Shown here in pieces: positions 19,601 to 23,293 of a DNA stretch of 23,293 nt. The stretch is from Apostichopus parvimensis. Lineage: Eukaryota > Echinodermata > Holothuroidea > Aspidochirotida > Stichopodidae. The notes below the pieces were generated by a model. That model was not told where the DNA came from. It searched no databases and was given only the letters and a program-made list of their open reading frames with translations. Every line of letters begins with the position of its first letter. Position 1 is the stretch's first letter. The stretch lies in the NCBI GenBank assembly GCA_000934455.1, contig KN888834.1, forward strand, positions 33,031 to 56,323, in the 5' to 3' direction. A program made the translations under genes and the position numbers.

Positions 19601-22373
19601 TTTCACTTCTCCTCTCATGGTTGCCACCTCACTTTCCATGGCTGAAACTCTGGCCATCAACTCAGCCTGTCAAAATAAACGCAGATGAAAAAATCATGAT
19701 CACGATATTCTACAAAAGTTCCTAGAACAATCAAAGGTCACTGTACTACTAGACTGGCATGACCGTAACCTTGGGCATTGTGATCTTCTATGAGCCATTC
19801 TAATAGGTTCTCAAAAACTTCTTTAATGCTCTTTCATGAAAAAAAAAATCGCATAAATTTGTAAAGTCAGTGCTTTCTGGAAAGAAGTGATATTTTGGGA
19901 CACAAAGCAGGTATGAGTGAAACCCATCATAAATATATTAAAGTTACAAACAGAAGTTAGTGCAAGATGGAAAATAATGACATTTGATCTTAAGGATTTT
20001 TTTTTAATATCTGATTCATGAGCTGATATGCATGGCTATTTCACTGTAATCACACTTATCCGTGGTTGAAGTTACTTCAAAATACATCAGCATTTAAGGT
20101 GCTTTTGAGAGATATAAATATAACGAAAGGTAAAAACTGTTACTAATCACGTTATCCCTCAATTTGATGTTATTTCTTTACTATTTATAAAAACAGACAA
20201 CAACAGGGTTTTGGCCAAATAATCATGATGTATTACCAAAGTTTGTCTTTGAAGAAGAAGATCCTGTTACATTTACAAAAAGAACACAGAAAGTTGCTAA
20301 AGTCAATGCGACAATTCTTGCAAGTGACAAAAGCAATATATTTTTTTTCAATGACACTCAACTAAATATGAAAGAAATCAATGACATTGAAAAATAAAAA
20401 CATAAGTGCAGTTTTCTGAAATATACAGAAAGCACTTCGAAGTCATGAAGAATTCGAGAAAAAAAATTGATTTATTTGTTTGGATCTTTGGACATCAACA
20501 AAGAGACAAATAGCTACATTACCTCTTCCGTCTTCCACATATTCTTTTCATCAGCTTCAAATAATTTCAATTCCTCAGCTTCTTCTATGACTCTCTGCAA
20601 ATTTTCCTTTTCCTGAGACATCTCTGTTTTATCAGATTCCCTAAAGAGAAGTAAGAAATAACAGACAGGAATTATGAATTGAAGGATATTCTGGTGGCGG
20701 AAGTTGATTGCCTAGCAAAATTGCCATGAAGTTATCTGAATCTTTTTAGGCAAAATCCACATCCTCATAGCATTTTGCATCTCTAAGATATGAATTAAAA
20801 TGCAAACACATGACAAGATAAATCCCCACATCCTCTAACCATTCATTTTTTTACTATTGCGTTATTAAAAAGCAACATAAATCATTGTTTATCCATTGCA
20901 TTAACATTTAGCCATGCACCATGTTGTTGAGTTATGAATATTTCAACATGGCTGTTGACATACATGTCCATACAGGAAGACTTTAGACTGACTATTAGTC
21001 TTGAATTGTTGAAATCCAAGAAAAAAGGAAACAAATTGCGGGTGTTACGTTTCTATGGTTATTTGAGATTTTAAGGTATTCACCTTTAAAATACACTAAA
21101 TCTCTGGAATGTTTCTTTTAAGGCTAAAACTGACAATAACACTGCTCTTTGGTGTAGTCCTTAATGTTAACATTAAACCATTGTTTTATGAAAGTCTAAT
21201 TTACTAACATTCTGCTACAATATCAAAGTTAATTTTGTGTCTAAATGTCATGTTTTAAAGTACTGCTAGTTCAACATCAACATTAAACTGTCTAGACATG
21301 AAATATGACTTACAACTTGGAGATGATTTGATTCAGATTCAAGAGTTCAACATTGGTTGTCTTCATCTGTTCTTCCATCTTCTCCTTTTCGCTCATCAAT
21401 CCTTCGCAGATGGTAAACATCTCTTGAAATTGCTCTTCCTTGTCCTTCAGCCAAGAAATATAAAAAAATGCAAATGACCTTTAAATTACAGTGCTCCAAG
21501 TAACCTGTATTATATGCCATATTGTACTTACTGTAAAATATCCCATACTAGATGGTAGTGACATGTCCAAATTCGCTTTTCTCTTCTCAAAAGATGAAAA
21601 CTTGGAGGAAATAAAACTACCTTGTGGTGATAATGTGCTAGCAAGCCACTAATTTTAATAAATGGTATAAGCTACTTGCAATATGCAAACTTATAGAACT
21701 AACATTTAATTCCTCTGGGTTGCTGGTTTGAGTGGCTACGTGGGTATGATCCGCCCATCTCACACCCTTCGGCTTTTTAAGCACAGGTGAAGACTGGACG
21801 TTGTTGAAAGCTTCATCGCTGAAAGACACACCTAGAGAAAACAAATAGAAAACCAAGATACAATAGAAAGATTGTTAATAGTTTCTACAGGTCAACAGAT
21901 CACATTGCATTCAGGCACTTTTTGTCTACACCATCTATGCACCATCAAATCAGTAAACTACGACTATTTCTACCGATGTTGAGGCATTGAAGTTTGGGTA
22001 TAAACAAGAATATTATGAAGTCATGCAAACCCCTAGTTGTTTGAAATTTTTCCATCGGTGAGGCCCTACAGGCAATGAAGACATATGACATCGAGATAGG
22101 GAGTATGAACAATGACATCAGCGCCACCGTGGTTGGGATACAGGTAAGGAAAGTTTGGGCTTTCTTTGACCAAGACAGTATCTCTCGTACTAATGTAGAA
22201 ATAAACGAACTTGATTTTACTTTTAACTTACCCTCTTTGGAGTCATTTAAGGTATTCAAACCCACTGGTGAGCTACTGGGTAGACTCTTAACTTCTTCAG
22301 CTGAACCGTCTGACAGTCGTTGGAAAACACTCCTCTTGGGTAAGAAATCATCAGTGAGAGACGTGTTCATCAT
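1496..22373 (-). CDS. Complete gene for a large coiled-coil scaffold protein (about 1,761 aa, 23 core exons plus one optional microexon)
   Basis: This is the whole coding span; the individual exons are listed separately. I found each exon by an open frame with coiled-coil or conserved-looking composition bounded by AG acceptors and GT (once GC) donors, then checked phase. All junctions are compatible from the ATG to the TAG. Protein layout: residues 1-90 non-coiled with an RVxF-like motif at 69-73; about 91-1544 almost continuous heptad-repeat coiled coil rich in Glu, Lys, Leu and Gln; 1545-1575 Ser-rich linker; 1576-1707 mixed helical region; 1708-1761 basic, proline-directed tail. There is no signal peptide and no convincing membrane segment. 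A cytoplasmic or nuclear filament-like scaffold (centrosome, kinetochore, spindle, Golgi or cortex) is inferred from composition only. I do not recognise the orthologue; general similarity to myosin tails and golgins is expected from coiled coil alone and is not evidence of identity. Confidence 0.88.
1660..2448 (-). other. Intron 23 (exon 23 to 24)
   Basis: 789-bp intron, GTCAGT to GCAG. No repeat or RNA gene was recognised in it; it has an AT-rich centre. Confidence 0.75.
2449..2564 (-). CDS. Exon 23: residues 1669-1707
   Basis: 116 bp, acceptor TCACCCAAAG|GTCTAA and donor G|GTCAGT, phase 2 in and 1 out. It encodes SKYEEMKEKKEYWKGEYSKF and then a basic, Pro-containing stretch GKRKIDGPPTTSKPLK. 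GKRK may form part of a nuclear localisation signal. Read-through of the donor would add about 26 codons before a stop at 2357, a possible alternative end, but the spliced continuation to exon 24 fits better. Confidence 0.82.
2565..3011 (-). other. Intron 22 (exon 22 to 23)
   Basis: 447 bp. It contains two purine-rich plus-strand tracts (about 2634-2651 and 2834-2882) made of GGGAGG and GGGGGA runs, which are C-rich on the transcript. Confidence 0.7.
3012..3147 (-). CDS. Exon 22: residues 1624-1668, with several in-frame acceptor choices
   Basis: 136 bp, acceptor GCTCTCCTGACAG|TCAATAG and donor CG|GTAAGG, phase 1 in and 2 out. It encodes VNSCGSGVIASVAVLHLKSH and then a Lys/Glu helix, LEKENIVVEKKLKKVSELYK. 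The stretch from GVIASVAVL is hydrophobic but too short for a confident membrane span. Two downstream AGs (exon starts 3120 and 3090) are also phase-compatible and would shorten the segment. The first has the best pyrimidine tract. Confidence 0.76.
3148..3835 (-). other. Intron 21 (exon 21 to 22)
   Basis: 688 bp of unique-looking sequence in which I see no feature. Confidence 0.7.
3836..3924 (-). CDS. Exon 21: residues 1594-1623
   Basis: 89 bp, acceptor TTCCTTTAG|GGTAGA and donor G|GTGAGT, phase 2 in and 1 out. It encodes VDELGAERKSHKRQLQQYNE and then MMNDLSGPS. It is a basic helix followed by a Gly/Pro turn. Confidence 0.84.
3925..4297 (-). other. Intron 20 (exon 20 to 21)
   Basis: 373 bp; contains the 19-bp tandem repeat at 4195-4269, about 30 bases after the exon 20 donor. 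Confidence 0.7.
4195..4269. repeat. Tandem repeat, about 4 copies of a 19-bp unit
   Basis: The unit CAGTAAATAGCCCAAATTT starts at 4195, 4214 (18 bp, one base lost), 4232 (two changed bases) and 4251. It lies in the first 110 bases of the intron on the transcript strand. Confidence 0.9.
4298..4353 (-). CDS. Exon 20: residues 1576-1593
   Basis: 56 bp, acceptor TTTTCCCTCCAG|ACCGTG and donor CT|GTAAGA, phase 0 in and 2 out. It encodes TVTDIPDPKTLTKEDLVT. Two prolines followed by an LTKEDLV helix start mark the beginning of a new region that continues into exon 21. Confidence 0.83.
4843..5039 (+). mobile_element. tRNA-derived SINE
   Basis: The head (4844-4918) is tRNA-like, with an A box TAGCTCAATTGGT at 4851 and a B box GGTTTGAATCC at 4897-4907 (T replaces the conserved C), plus a 3' end able to pair with the 5' end at six of seven positions. 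The anticodon stem does not pair properly, so this is not a working tRNA gene. A body of about 110 bp follows, ending CACACAAAAAAAA. CATTATA occurs before (4819-4825) and right after (5040-5046) the element and may be a target-site duplication, though 17 bases of unexplained sequence separate the first copy from the head. Confidence 0.7.
5092..5123 (-). other. G-run tract able to form a G-quadruplex on the transcript strand
   Basis: On the minus strand this is five or more runs of three or more G separated by one or two bases. It starts about 50 bases after the exon 19 donor. Confidence 0.6.
5173..5265 (-). CDS. Exon 19: residues 1545-1575, Ser-rich linker
   Basis: 31 codons, phase 0-0, acceptor TTTTACACTCACAG|TCTAAA and donor GAC|GTAAGT. 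It encodes SKLTTLEKSRGPSSQGSISC and then SETMEGSASFD. Ser, Gly and Pro break the helix here, so this looks like a flexible joint between the rod and the C-terminal region. Confidence 0.84.
5266..6455 (-). other. Intron 18 (exon 18 to 19)
   Basis: 1,190 bp. A C-rich plus-strand run at 6414-6430 (ten C, A, six C) lies near the donor end and is G-rich in the transcript. Nothing else was recognised. Confidence 0.7.
6456..6599 (-). CDS. Exon 18: residues 1497-1544, B-type repeated exon
   Basis: 48 codons, phase 0-0, acceptor CATTGTCCTGTAG|AGAACC and donor CAG|GTGAGT. The first half, RTSSKLMKSTRKPEDQKDD, is polar; the second half matches exon 14 (QSLIEEKRLHSETKR). This is the last strongly coiled-coil exon. 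The downstream intron carries a G-rich run on the transcript strand starting about 26 bases after the donor. Confidence 0.88.
6600..7342 (-). other. Intron 17 (exon 17 to 18)
   Basis: 743 bp, half of which is the hAT MITE at 6886-7253. A C-run (about 6834-6845) precedes the element. Confidence 0.75.
6886..7253. mobile_element. Non-autonomous hAT-type DNA transposon (MITE), 368 bp
   Basis: The terminal inverted repeats are CAGGGGTGGGCAACC on the left and, read inward from the right, CTGGGATGGGCAACC (13 of 15 identical). A perfect 8-bp target-site duplication CCTTACAT flanks it (6878-6885 and 7254-7261), as hAT transposases produce. The right part is unusually GC-rich (GGGCCGCATGTGGCCCGCGG). 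There is no transposase frame, so it needs an outside enzyme to move. Confidence 0.93.
7343..7519 (-). CDS. Exon 17: residues 1438-1496, A-type repeated exon (copy 3)
   Basis: 59 codons, phase 0-0, acceptor TTAATTTTTCAG|GAAAAA and donor GAG|GTAAAC. It contains TANKKYKVAVREQE, KLLKEEKLKNE and the acidic end LAELEDE, aligning gaplessly with exons 15 and 13. Confidence 0.9.
7520..8594 (-). other. Intron 16 (exon 16 to 17)
   Basis: 1,075 bp of AT-rich sequence in which I recognise no repeat, RNA or exon. Confidence 0.65.
8595..8672 (-). CDS. Exon 16: residues 1412-1437, short B-like exon
   Basis: 26 codons, phase 0-0, acceptor CATTTTACTTTCAG|AACCAG and donor GAG|GTGAGA. It encodes NQVDGVRVKSLQEEKQEL and ends RNIKLE. 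Its SLQEEKQEL is like SLDEEKKL of exon 14, and it occupies the B position between two A exons, but it is little more than half length. The relation is plausible, not proven, because coiled coils converge. Confidence 0.8.
8891..8955 (-). pseudogene. Orphan exon-like segment, out of frame with the neighbouring exons
   Basis: A 65-bp minus-strand stretch reads SLNETNKVVEEECQEETLAM in coiled-coil style and ends at a strong donor AAG|GTGAGC in phase 0. The only nearby acceptor-like site, GACATACAAG|CTTC, has a poor pyrimidine tract and needs a phase-1 upstream exon, whereas exon 15 ends in phase 0; inserting it there makes a stop at the third codon (TAA). Its length plus that of exon 16 (143 bp) is close to one full B-type exon (141 or 144 bp). 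I read it as a decayed or poison exon, possibly the lost first half of a B-type copy. Confidence 0.4.
8956..9298 (-). other. Part of intron 15, between exon 15 and the orphan exon
   Basis: Contains a plus-strand G-rich run at about 9018-9041 (GGGGGTT followed by eight G and ATGGGG) and an AT-rich palindromic stretch at about 9158-9196 made of ATAAATAT-type units. Confidence 0.65.
9299..9475 (-). CDS. Exon 15: residues 1353-1411, A-type repeated exon (copy 2)
   Basis: 59 codons, phase 0-0, acceptor TTTATTTTGCAG|CAAAAA and donor GAG|GTGAAG. It includes TANKKYQKAIKEQEKAEKLL and the KNEKL motif. By hand count, 33 of 59 residues are identical to exon 17, without gaps. Confidence 0.9.
9476..9867 (-). 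other. Intron 14 (exon 14 to 15)
   Basis: 392 bp; no feature seen. Confidence 0.7.
9868..10008 (-). CDS. Exon 14: residues 1306-1352, B-type repeated exon
   Basis: 47 codons, phase 0-0, acceptor TTTTTGTAAAACAG|AGAGCC and donor CAG|GTATCT. The C-terminal half LTQSLDEEKKLHSESKKLN corresponds closely to LNQSLIEEKRLHSETKRIN in exon 18, and both exons begin with an AGA (Arg) codon. The N-terminal half, with RQDDKNDTNELQ, is more polar. Confidence 0.87.
10278..10340. repeat. Tandem repeat, 3 copies of a 21-bp unit plus a partial copy
   Basis: The unit ATCTCAAAATTTTGACTATTT starts at 10278, 10299 and 10320, with one or two changes; a fourth copy breaks off at about 10348. Confidence 0.9.
10480..10830. 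repeat. Degenerate minisatellite, block 1
   Basis: Repeated phrases such as ATCTGTGACAGTAGACAGTT, TACATGGTTCTATGTGTGCC and CCTACATCAGGAT recur with a loose period of about 55-60 bp. Boundaries are approximate. Confidence 0.6.
11341..11455. repeat. Degenerate minisatellite, block 2, same family as block 1
   Basis: 11375-11447 matches 10743-10815 at 68 of 73 positions without gaps. The blocks are separated by about 510 bp of unrelated sequence. Confidence 0.8.
11527..11703 (-). CDS. Exon 13: residues 1247-1305, A-type repeated exon (copy 1)
   Basis: Exactly 59 codons, phase 0-0, acceptor AATTTTACAG|CAAACA and donor GAG|GTAATT. It encodes a helix with SKMNLLMEDCNSANVKYEEA and the ending REEKEKNEKLQTELEDE. 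Exons 15 and 17 have the same length, phase and motif order (L, M, TAN/SAN, K-Y, LL-EE, KNE, L-E at matching positions). This is the most diverged of the three copies. Confidence 0.88.
11704..12127 (-). other. Intron 12 (exon 12 to 13)
   Basis: 424 bp; has a G-rich plus-strand tract (about 12055-12088) that is C-rich in the transcript. Confidence 0.7.
12128..12280 (-). CDS. Exon 12: residues 1196-1246, coiled coil
   Basis: The 153-bp, phase 0-0 exon has acceptor GATTTCACCACAG|AGGCAA and donor GAG|GTGTGT. It encodes RQAKQQEDTSRENELQEKLD and continues with LEQINKEYETE. Over 22 ungapped positions starting at ELQEKLD it matches exon 11 at 13. It may also be the first B-type member of the B-A exon cassette. 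Confidence 0.85.
12281..12837 (-). other. Intron 11: GC-AG intron (exon 11 to 12)
   Basis: 557 bp, donor GCAAGT after CAG, acceptor TTTCACCACAG. The exon 11 side of the intron is filled by a 5 x 49-bp minisatellite. Confidence 0.8.
12588..12832. repeat. Minisatellite, exactly 5 copies of a 49-bp unit
   Basis: Copies start at 12588, 12637, 12686, 12735 and 12784, each beginning TAAGAATAAGGACTCA and containing GGGTCCATCT near the end. Copies differ by a few substitutions and no indels. The last copy ends at intron position +6. Confidence 0.96.
12838..13056 (-). CDS. Exon 11: residues 1123-1195, coiled coil, followed by a GC donor
   Basis: The 219-bp, phase 0-0 exon (73 codons) starts after TTAAAACTAG. 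It contains ELQEKLDKSEKEYEQLNKEY, recognisably related to part of exon 12. Its 3' end is CAG|GCAAGT: the donor dinucleotide is GC, not GT, but the rest is the ideal consensus seen in GC-AG introns. No GT donor keeps the frame at this position, and the next exon joins in phase 0. Confidence 0.86.
13057..14225 (-). other. Intron 10 (exon 10 to 11)
   Basis: 1,169 bp, AT-rich. It contains a truncated tRNA-SINE-like piece with flanking inverted repeats at about 13965-14128 and no exon that I can support. Confidence 0.7.
13965..14128. repeat. Foldback region around a truncated tRNA-SINE fragment
   Basis: GGAAAGAGCAAA at about 14011-14022 is the inverse of TTTGCTCTTTCC (about 14098-14109), and TTAGTAAATGAACAACAG is roughly the inverse of CTGTTATTTTACTAA farther out. 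Between them, a B box GGTTCAAATCC (14069-14079) and the TCTGGCCAA that follows resemble the 3' half of the tRNA head of the SINE at 4843. Confidence 0.5.
14226..14318 (-). CDS. Exon 10: residues 1092-1122, coiled coil
   Basis: The 93-bp, phase 0-0 exon has acceptor CATCTCTTTCAG|GAGACA and donor CAG|GTAAAA. It encodes ETKERQDLVSDYEEKLSKL and ends ISNDQLQ. It is a typical Glu/Lys/Leu heptad segment. Confidence 0.83.
14319..14797 (-). other. Intron 9 (exon 9 to 10)
   Basis: 479 bp, with a (TAA)n run near 14655-14668 and a plus-strand G-run AGGGAGGGGGGGGAGGGGGG at about 14685-14704. Confidence 0.7.
14798..14848 (-). CDS. Exon 9: residues 1075-1091, 51-bp coiled-coil exon
   Basis: Encodes FTDTIASLQREKESLEQ between the acceptor TTTTGTCATAG and donor CAG|GTAGAA, phase 0-0. 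It is short, but the coiled-coil composition, pyrimidine-rich acceptor and frame continuity on both sides support it. Confidence 0.78.
14849..15435 (-). other. Intron 8 (exon 8 to 9)
   Basis: 587 bp; includes a possible degraded tRNA-related SINE on the minus strand at about 15085-15240. Confidence 0.65.
15085..15240 (-). mobile_element. Possible degraded tRNA-related SINE
   Basis: The minus strand reads GGTAGAGTGCTCAAGCTGAA followed by GGCTTGCAT, like the D-arm and anticodon part of SINE tRNA heads, then a GTTTTTGTTTTTG run. No clear B box was found, so this is weak. Confidence 0.3.
15436..15582 (-). CDS. Exon 8: residues 1026-1074, coiled coil
   Basis: The 147-bp, phase 0-0 exon has acceptor CCGATCTCAG|TCAATAG and donor TTT|GTAAGC. 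It encodes SIDAQEELVKTQEALEETK and then an acidic end, AEDEFDF. Leu residues repeat every seven positions through the first half. This opens the series of small symmetrical exons. Confidence 0.86.
15697..15722 (-). CDS. Exon 7 (optional microexon): 26 bp or 38 bp
   Basis: A short open stretch encoding LKETKDKM is bounded by ATTTCAG|CTTTAAAAG and donor ATG|GTAGCT. It is in frame only when exon 6 uses its phase-1 donor. A second acceptor 12 bp upstream (CAACTTTCAG|TAATC, exon start 15734) is also in frame and would add four residues. The Leu and Met of this segment fall on the a positions extended from exon 6. The donor is weak and an eight-codon open frame is easily found by chance, so this may be a rare isoform or not an exon at all. 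Confidence 0.38.
15723..16295 (-). other. Intron 6 region (between exon 6 and optional exon 7)
   Basis: 573 bp; contains the perfect 21-bp hairpin at 15948-16005. Confidence 0.7.
15948..16005. repeat. Perfect 21-bp inverted repeat with 16-base loop
   Basis: The arms 15948-15968 and 15985-16005 are exact reverse complements (core CAACCTTCTTAGAATT). Pairing stops abruptly on both outer sides. Confidence 0.95.
16296..16350 (-). CDS. Exon 6: residues 1007-1025, coiled coil, with two possible donors
   Basis: Acceptor TTTTGTAG|ACTTACTG, phase 2 in. It encodes LTAERKQLKEDLEESIS. Two GT donors lie 2 bp apart: TGT|GTGAGT (exon end 16296, phase 0, better consensus) and T|GTGTGA (exon end 16298, phase 1). 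The first splices in frame straight to exon 8 and keeps the heptad register (Leu, Leu, Ser, Ala, Leu at a/d). The second is required if exon 7 is used. I give the first as the main model. Confidence 0.78.
16351..17165 (-). other. Intron 5 (exon 5 to 6)
   Basis: 815 bp, AT-rich. It holds a short perfect hairpin, AAACGATTAT (16485-16494) with ATAATCGTTT (16505-16514). No other feature was seen. Confidence 0.7.
17166..19666 (-). CDS. Exon 5: giant 2,501-bp exon, residues 174-1006, continuous coiled coil
   Basis: A single open frame of 833 codons plus two bases is bounded by the acceptor TTTTGACAG|GCTGAG and donor GA|GTAAGTG. The translation is dominated by Glu, Leu, Lys, Gln, Ser and Ala with Leu/Val/Met at heptad a/d spacing for nearly its whole length. 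It includes internally similar blocks such as ERYREEIDRLQEQI, ERYQAELEQLQEEV and SEIDQYLVEVEKLKGEL, and ARSELGRMEAEL, AKSKLARAEEEL and AEAKLAMKEQEL, which suggests growth by internal duplication. Pro is almost absent except NPPTGG near the three-quarter point, a likely break or hinge in the rod. This is about 20 times longer than the other exons of the gene, so it could be an ancestral exon fusion or an expansion. It resembles myosin-II or golgin rods only in general character. Confidence 0.95.
19667..20522 (-). other. Intron 4 (exon 4 to 5)
   Basis: 856 bp, AT-rich, no recognised repeat, RNA or exon. Confidence 0.7.
20523..20640 (-). CDS. Exon 4: residues 134-173, coiled coil
   Basis: The 118-bp exon has acceptor CTCTTTAG|GGAATC and donor GAG|GTAATG, with phase 2 in and 0 out. 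It encodes ESDKTEMSQEKEN and continues to WKTEE, a Glu/Lys-rich helix in the same style as the flanking exons. The frame is continuous with exons 3 and 5. Confidence 0.85.
20641..21313 (-). other. Intron 3 (exon 3 to 4)
   Basis: 673 bp, no recognised feature. Confidence 0.7.
21314..21444 (-). CDS. Exon 3: residues 91-133, start of the coiled coil
   Basis: The 131-bp exon has acceptor TTGGCTGAAG|GAC and donor TT|GTAAGT, with phase 0 in and 2 out. It encodes 43 residues beginning DKEEQFQEMF and ending NLNQIISK, with heptad-spaced Leu, Met and Ile. Its last two bases join the first base of exon 4 to make a Leu codon. Confidence 0.83.
21704..21831 (-). CDS. Exon 2: residues 48-90, with RVxF-like PP1 docking motif
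   Basis: The acceptor TTTTCTCTAG and donor AAT|GTTAGT bound 128 bp; the phase is 1 in and 0 out. It encodes a segment containing SSPVLKKPKGVRWADHTH. KGVRW followed by AD fits the RVxF consensus used to bind the PP1 catalytic subunit (basic residue, V, any, F/W). The Ser-Pro just before it is a proline-directed kinase-type site. The segment is not coiled coil. That the motif is functional is an inference. Confidence 0.87.
21832..22231 (-). other. Intron 1 (exon 1 to 2)
   Basis: 400 bp, GTAAGT to TTTTCTCTAG. A plus-strand open frame across this intron and exon 1 is a shadow without coding character. Confidence 0.75.
22232..22373 (-). CDS. Exon 1 (coding part): start codon and N-terminus, residues 1-47
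   Basis: Two consecutive ATGs lie at 22371-22373 and 22368-22370; the first has A at -3 and is taken as the start. The protein begins MMNTSLTDDFLPKR and is rich in Ser, Pro and Asp, with no coiled coil. The exon ends in phase 1 at the strong donor G|GTAAGT. Just upstream, around 22403, the minus strand reads as a pyrimidine-rich tract ending in TTTATCAG, so the 5' UTR may contain a spliced non-coding exon farther upstream. An upstream TTG in the same frame is not needed. Confidence 0.8.
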
Positions 22374-23293
22374 TCTTCTCTTCAAAGCCCCCGGACACCA
22401 AGTTAATCTTCGCTGCTGATAAACACCAAAGAAATCAAGAAAGTCAGGTTTGTCTTACTATTAAATGTATCGGAGAGGGTTCCAGTGTTGAAATAAACTC
22501 CAGTTGAGACTAGATCGATTAATCTGGATTTGTATCAAGGGCAACAACTGCATTCAGTGTGGTTCCTCGTCTGGTGTTTCCGCACCTCAAACACCTAGAT
22601 TAAAAAATGTGTCACTGCTAATGACAGCAAGATATGTCACAACATGTCAAAATATAGTTAACTAGTTTTTTAATTTTCAAACTGGTATTTTACATATGAC
22701 TACTACTATTATGAAAAGTTGTCTGGGTGACAAAACATTAAGAACCAAATTATTACTTCTCTCATTAAAACCCACCTTTGGTATCATAAAAAAATCTAGG
22801 AGCCCTTATTTTAGGTCACACTTGCTTGACTTGGTAAAATATTTTCAACCAACCCACAAAAAGAAAACTTCAAACATCTGCGGTGGCACCTCCGCAACAA
22901 ACTAGCAGAATGTTGTTGCTATCCTGTGACTAAGTGGTCACTTTGTAAGCATAAACCAGAGCTGTTTGACATGAAAACAATACACCCTGAATATTTGCAG
23001 TAAGAACTAAACGGTCCATATATCATCTTACATTAATGAAAATTGGATAATGGATGACAGGTATTATCTGGTGGTTAAAGCTGAAAGCTTATAATTTAGC
23101 ATAATTGCTGTAAAACTTGCTGCATCTTCATGTAAAACCACCTCCTTGTAGCATCTTGTATTGTGGAGACATGAATTTTTTAGATTTGGTGGTATTTTGT
23201 GATTGCATCTGGCAACAGCAAAGTGAATGATGTCATCAGGGAAAATTAGCTGATTTTTTTTTCTTCCTGTGATATTTCAATCATGTATCCACA
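22374..23293. other. 5' UTR and upstream region, no second gene seen
   Basis: The minus strand at about 22403-22440 reads as a pyrimidine-rich tract ending TTTATCAG, which could be a 3' splice site for an upstream non-coding exon. I see no convincing TATA box or coding exon in the remaining 850 bp; the promoter may lie here or outside the window. Confidence 0.45.

Noticed and set aside
22075-22419. 114-codon plus-strand open frame overlapping exon 1 and intron 1
   Set aside because: It is antisense to the spliced minus-strand exon, lacks coding-like composition and has no supporting splice partners.
22696-22905. 69-codon plus-strand frame upstream of the gene
   Set aside because: It has no splice, domain or composition evidence for coding.

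Overview
The window is animal nuclear DNA. It is AT-rich, has intron-dominated gene structure with GT-AG splice signals, and carries a hAT-type MITE, a tRNA-derived SINE and several minisatellites. The repeat content and compact introns suggest a marine invertebrate, possibly a deuterostome such as an echinoderm, but nothing in the sequence fixes the species. There is no sign of prokaryotic genes, CRISPR arrays or operons.

One complete multi-exon protein gene on the minus strand fills almost the whole window. I reconstructed it exon by exon. It runs from an ATG at 22373 to a TAG at 1496-1498, with 23 core coding exons plus one optional microexon. Every exon-exon junction keeps the reading frame. 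The predicted protein has about 1,761 residues (about 1,769 or 1,773 with the microexon). Order in the protein: a short non-coiled Ser/Pro/Lys N-terminus with an RVxF-like protein phosphatase 1 docking motif (exons 1-2); short coiled-coil exons 3-4; a giant 2,501-bp exon 5 encoding 833 residues of near-continuous coiled coil; about a dozen small phase 0-0 coiled-coil exons (6-18), several of them visibly duplicated from one another; a Ser-rich linker (exon 19); and a conserved-looking C-terminal region (exons 20-24) ending in a basic, proline-directed phosphorylation-type tail. I do not recognise the family. It looks like a cytoskeletal, centrosomal, mitotic or Golgi coiled-coil scaffold.

Region by region: 1-1495 holds 3' flank, 3' UTR, a likely poly(A) signal and a degraded inverted-repeat element. 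1496-5265 holds the C-terminal exons, with a SINE and a 19-bp tandem repeat in introns. 5266-12280 holds the duplicated coiled-coil exons, a hAT MITE with intact 8-bp target-site duplication, an orphan out-of-frame exon and interrupted minisatellites. 12281-17165 contains a GC-AG intron whose first bases run into a 5 x 49-bp minisatellite, then more small exons, a perfect 21-bp hairpin and the optional microexon. 17166-19666 is the giant exon. 19667-22373 holds the N-terminal exons. 22374-23293 is 5' UTR or upstream sequence without another recognisable gene.

The most noteworthy points are the reiterated B-A exon cassette, the orphan exon inside it, the GC-AG intron with abutting minisatellite, the dual donor/microexon arrangement after exon 6, and the N-terminal PP1-type docking motif.
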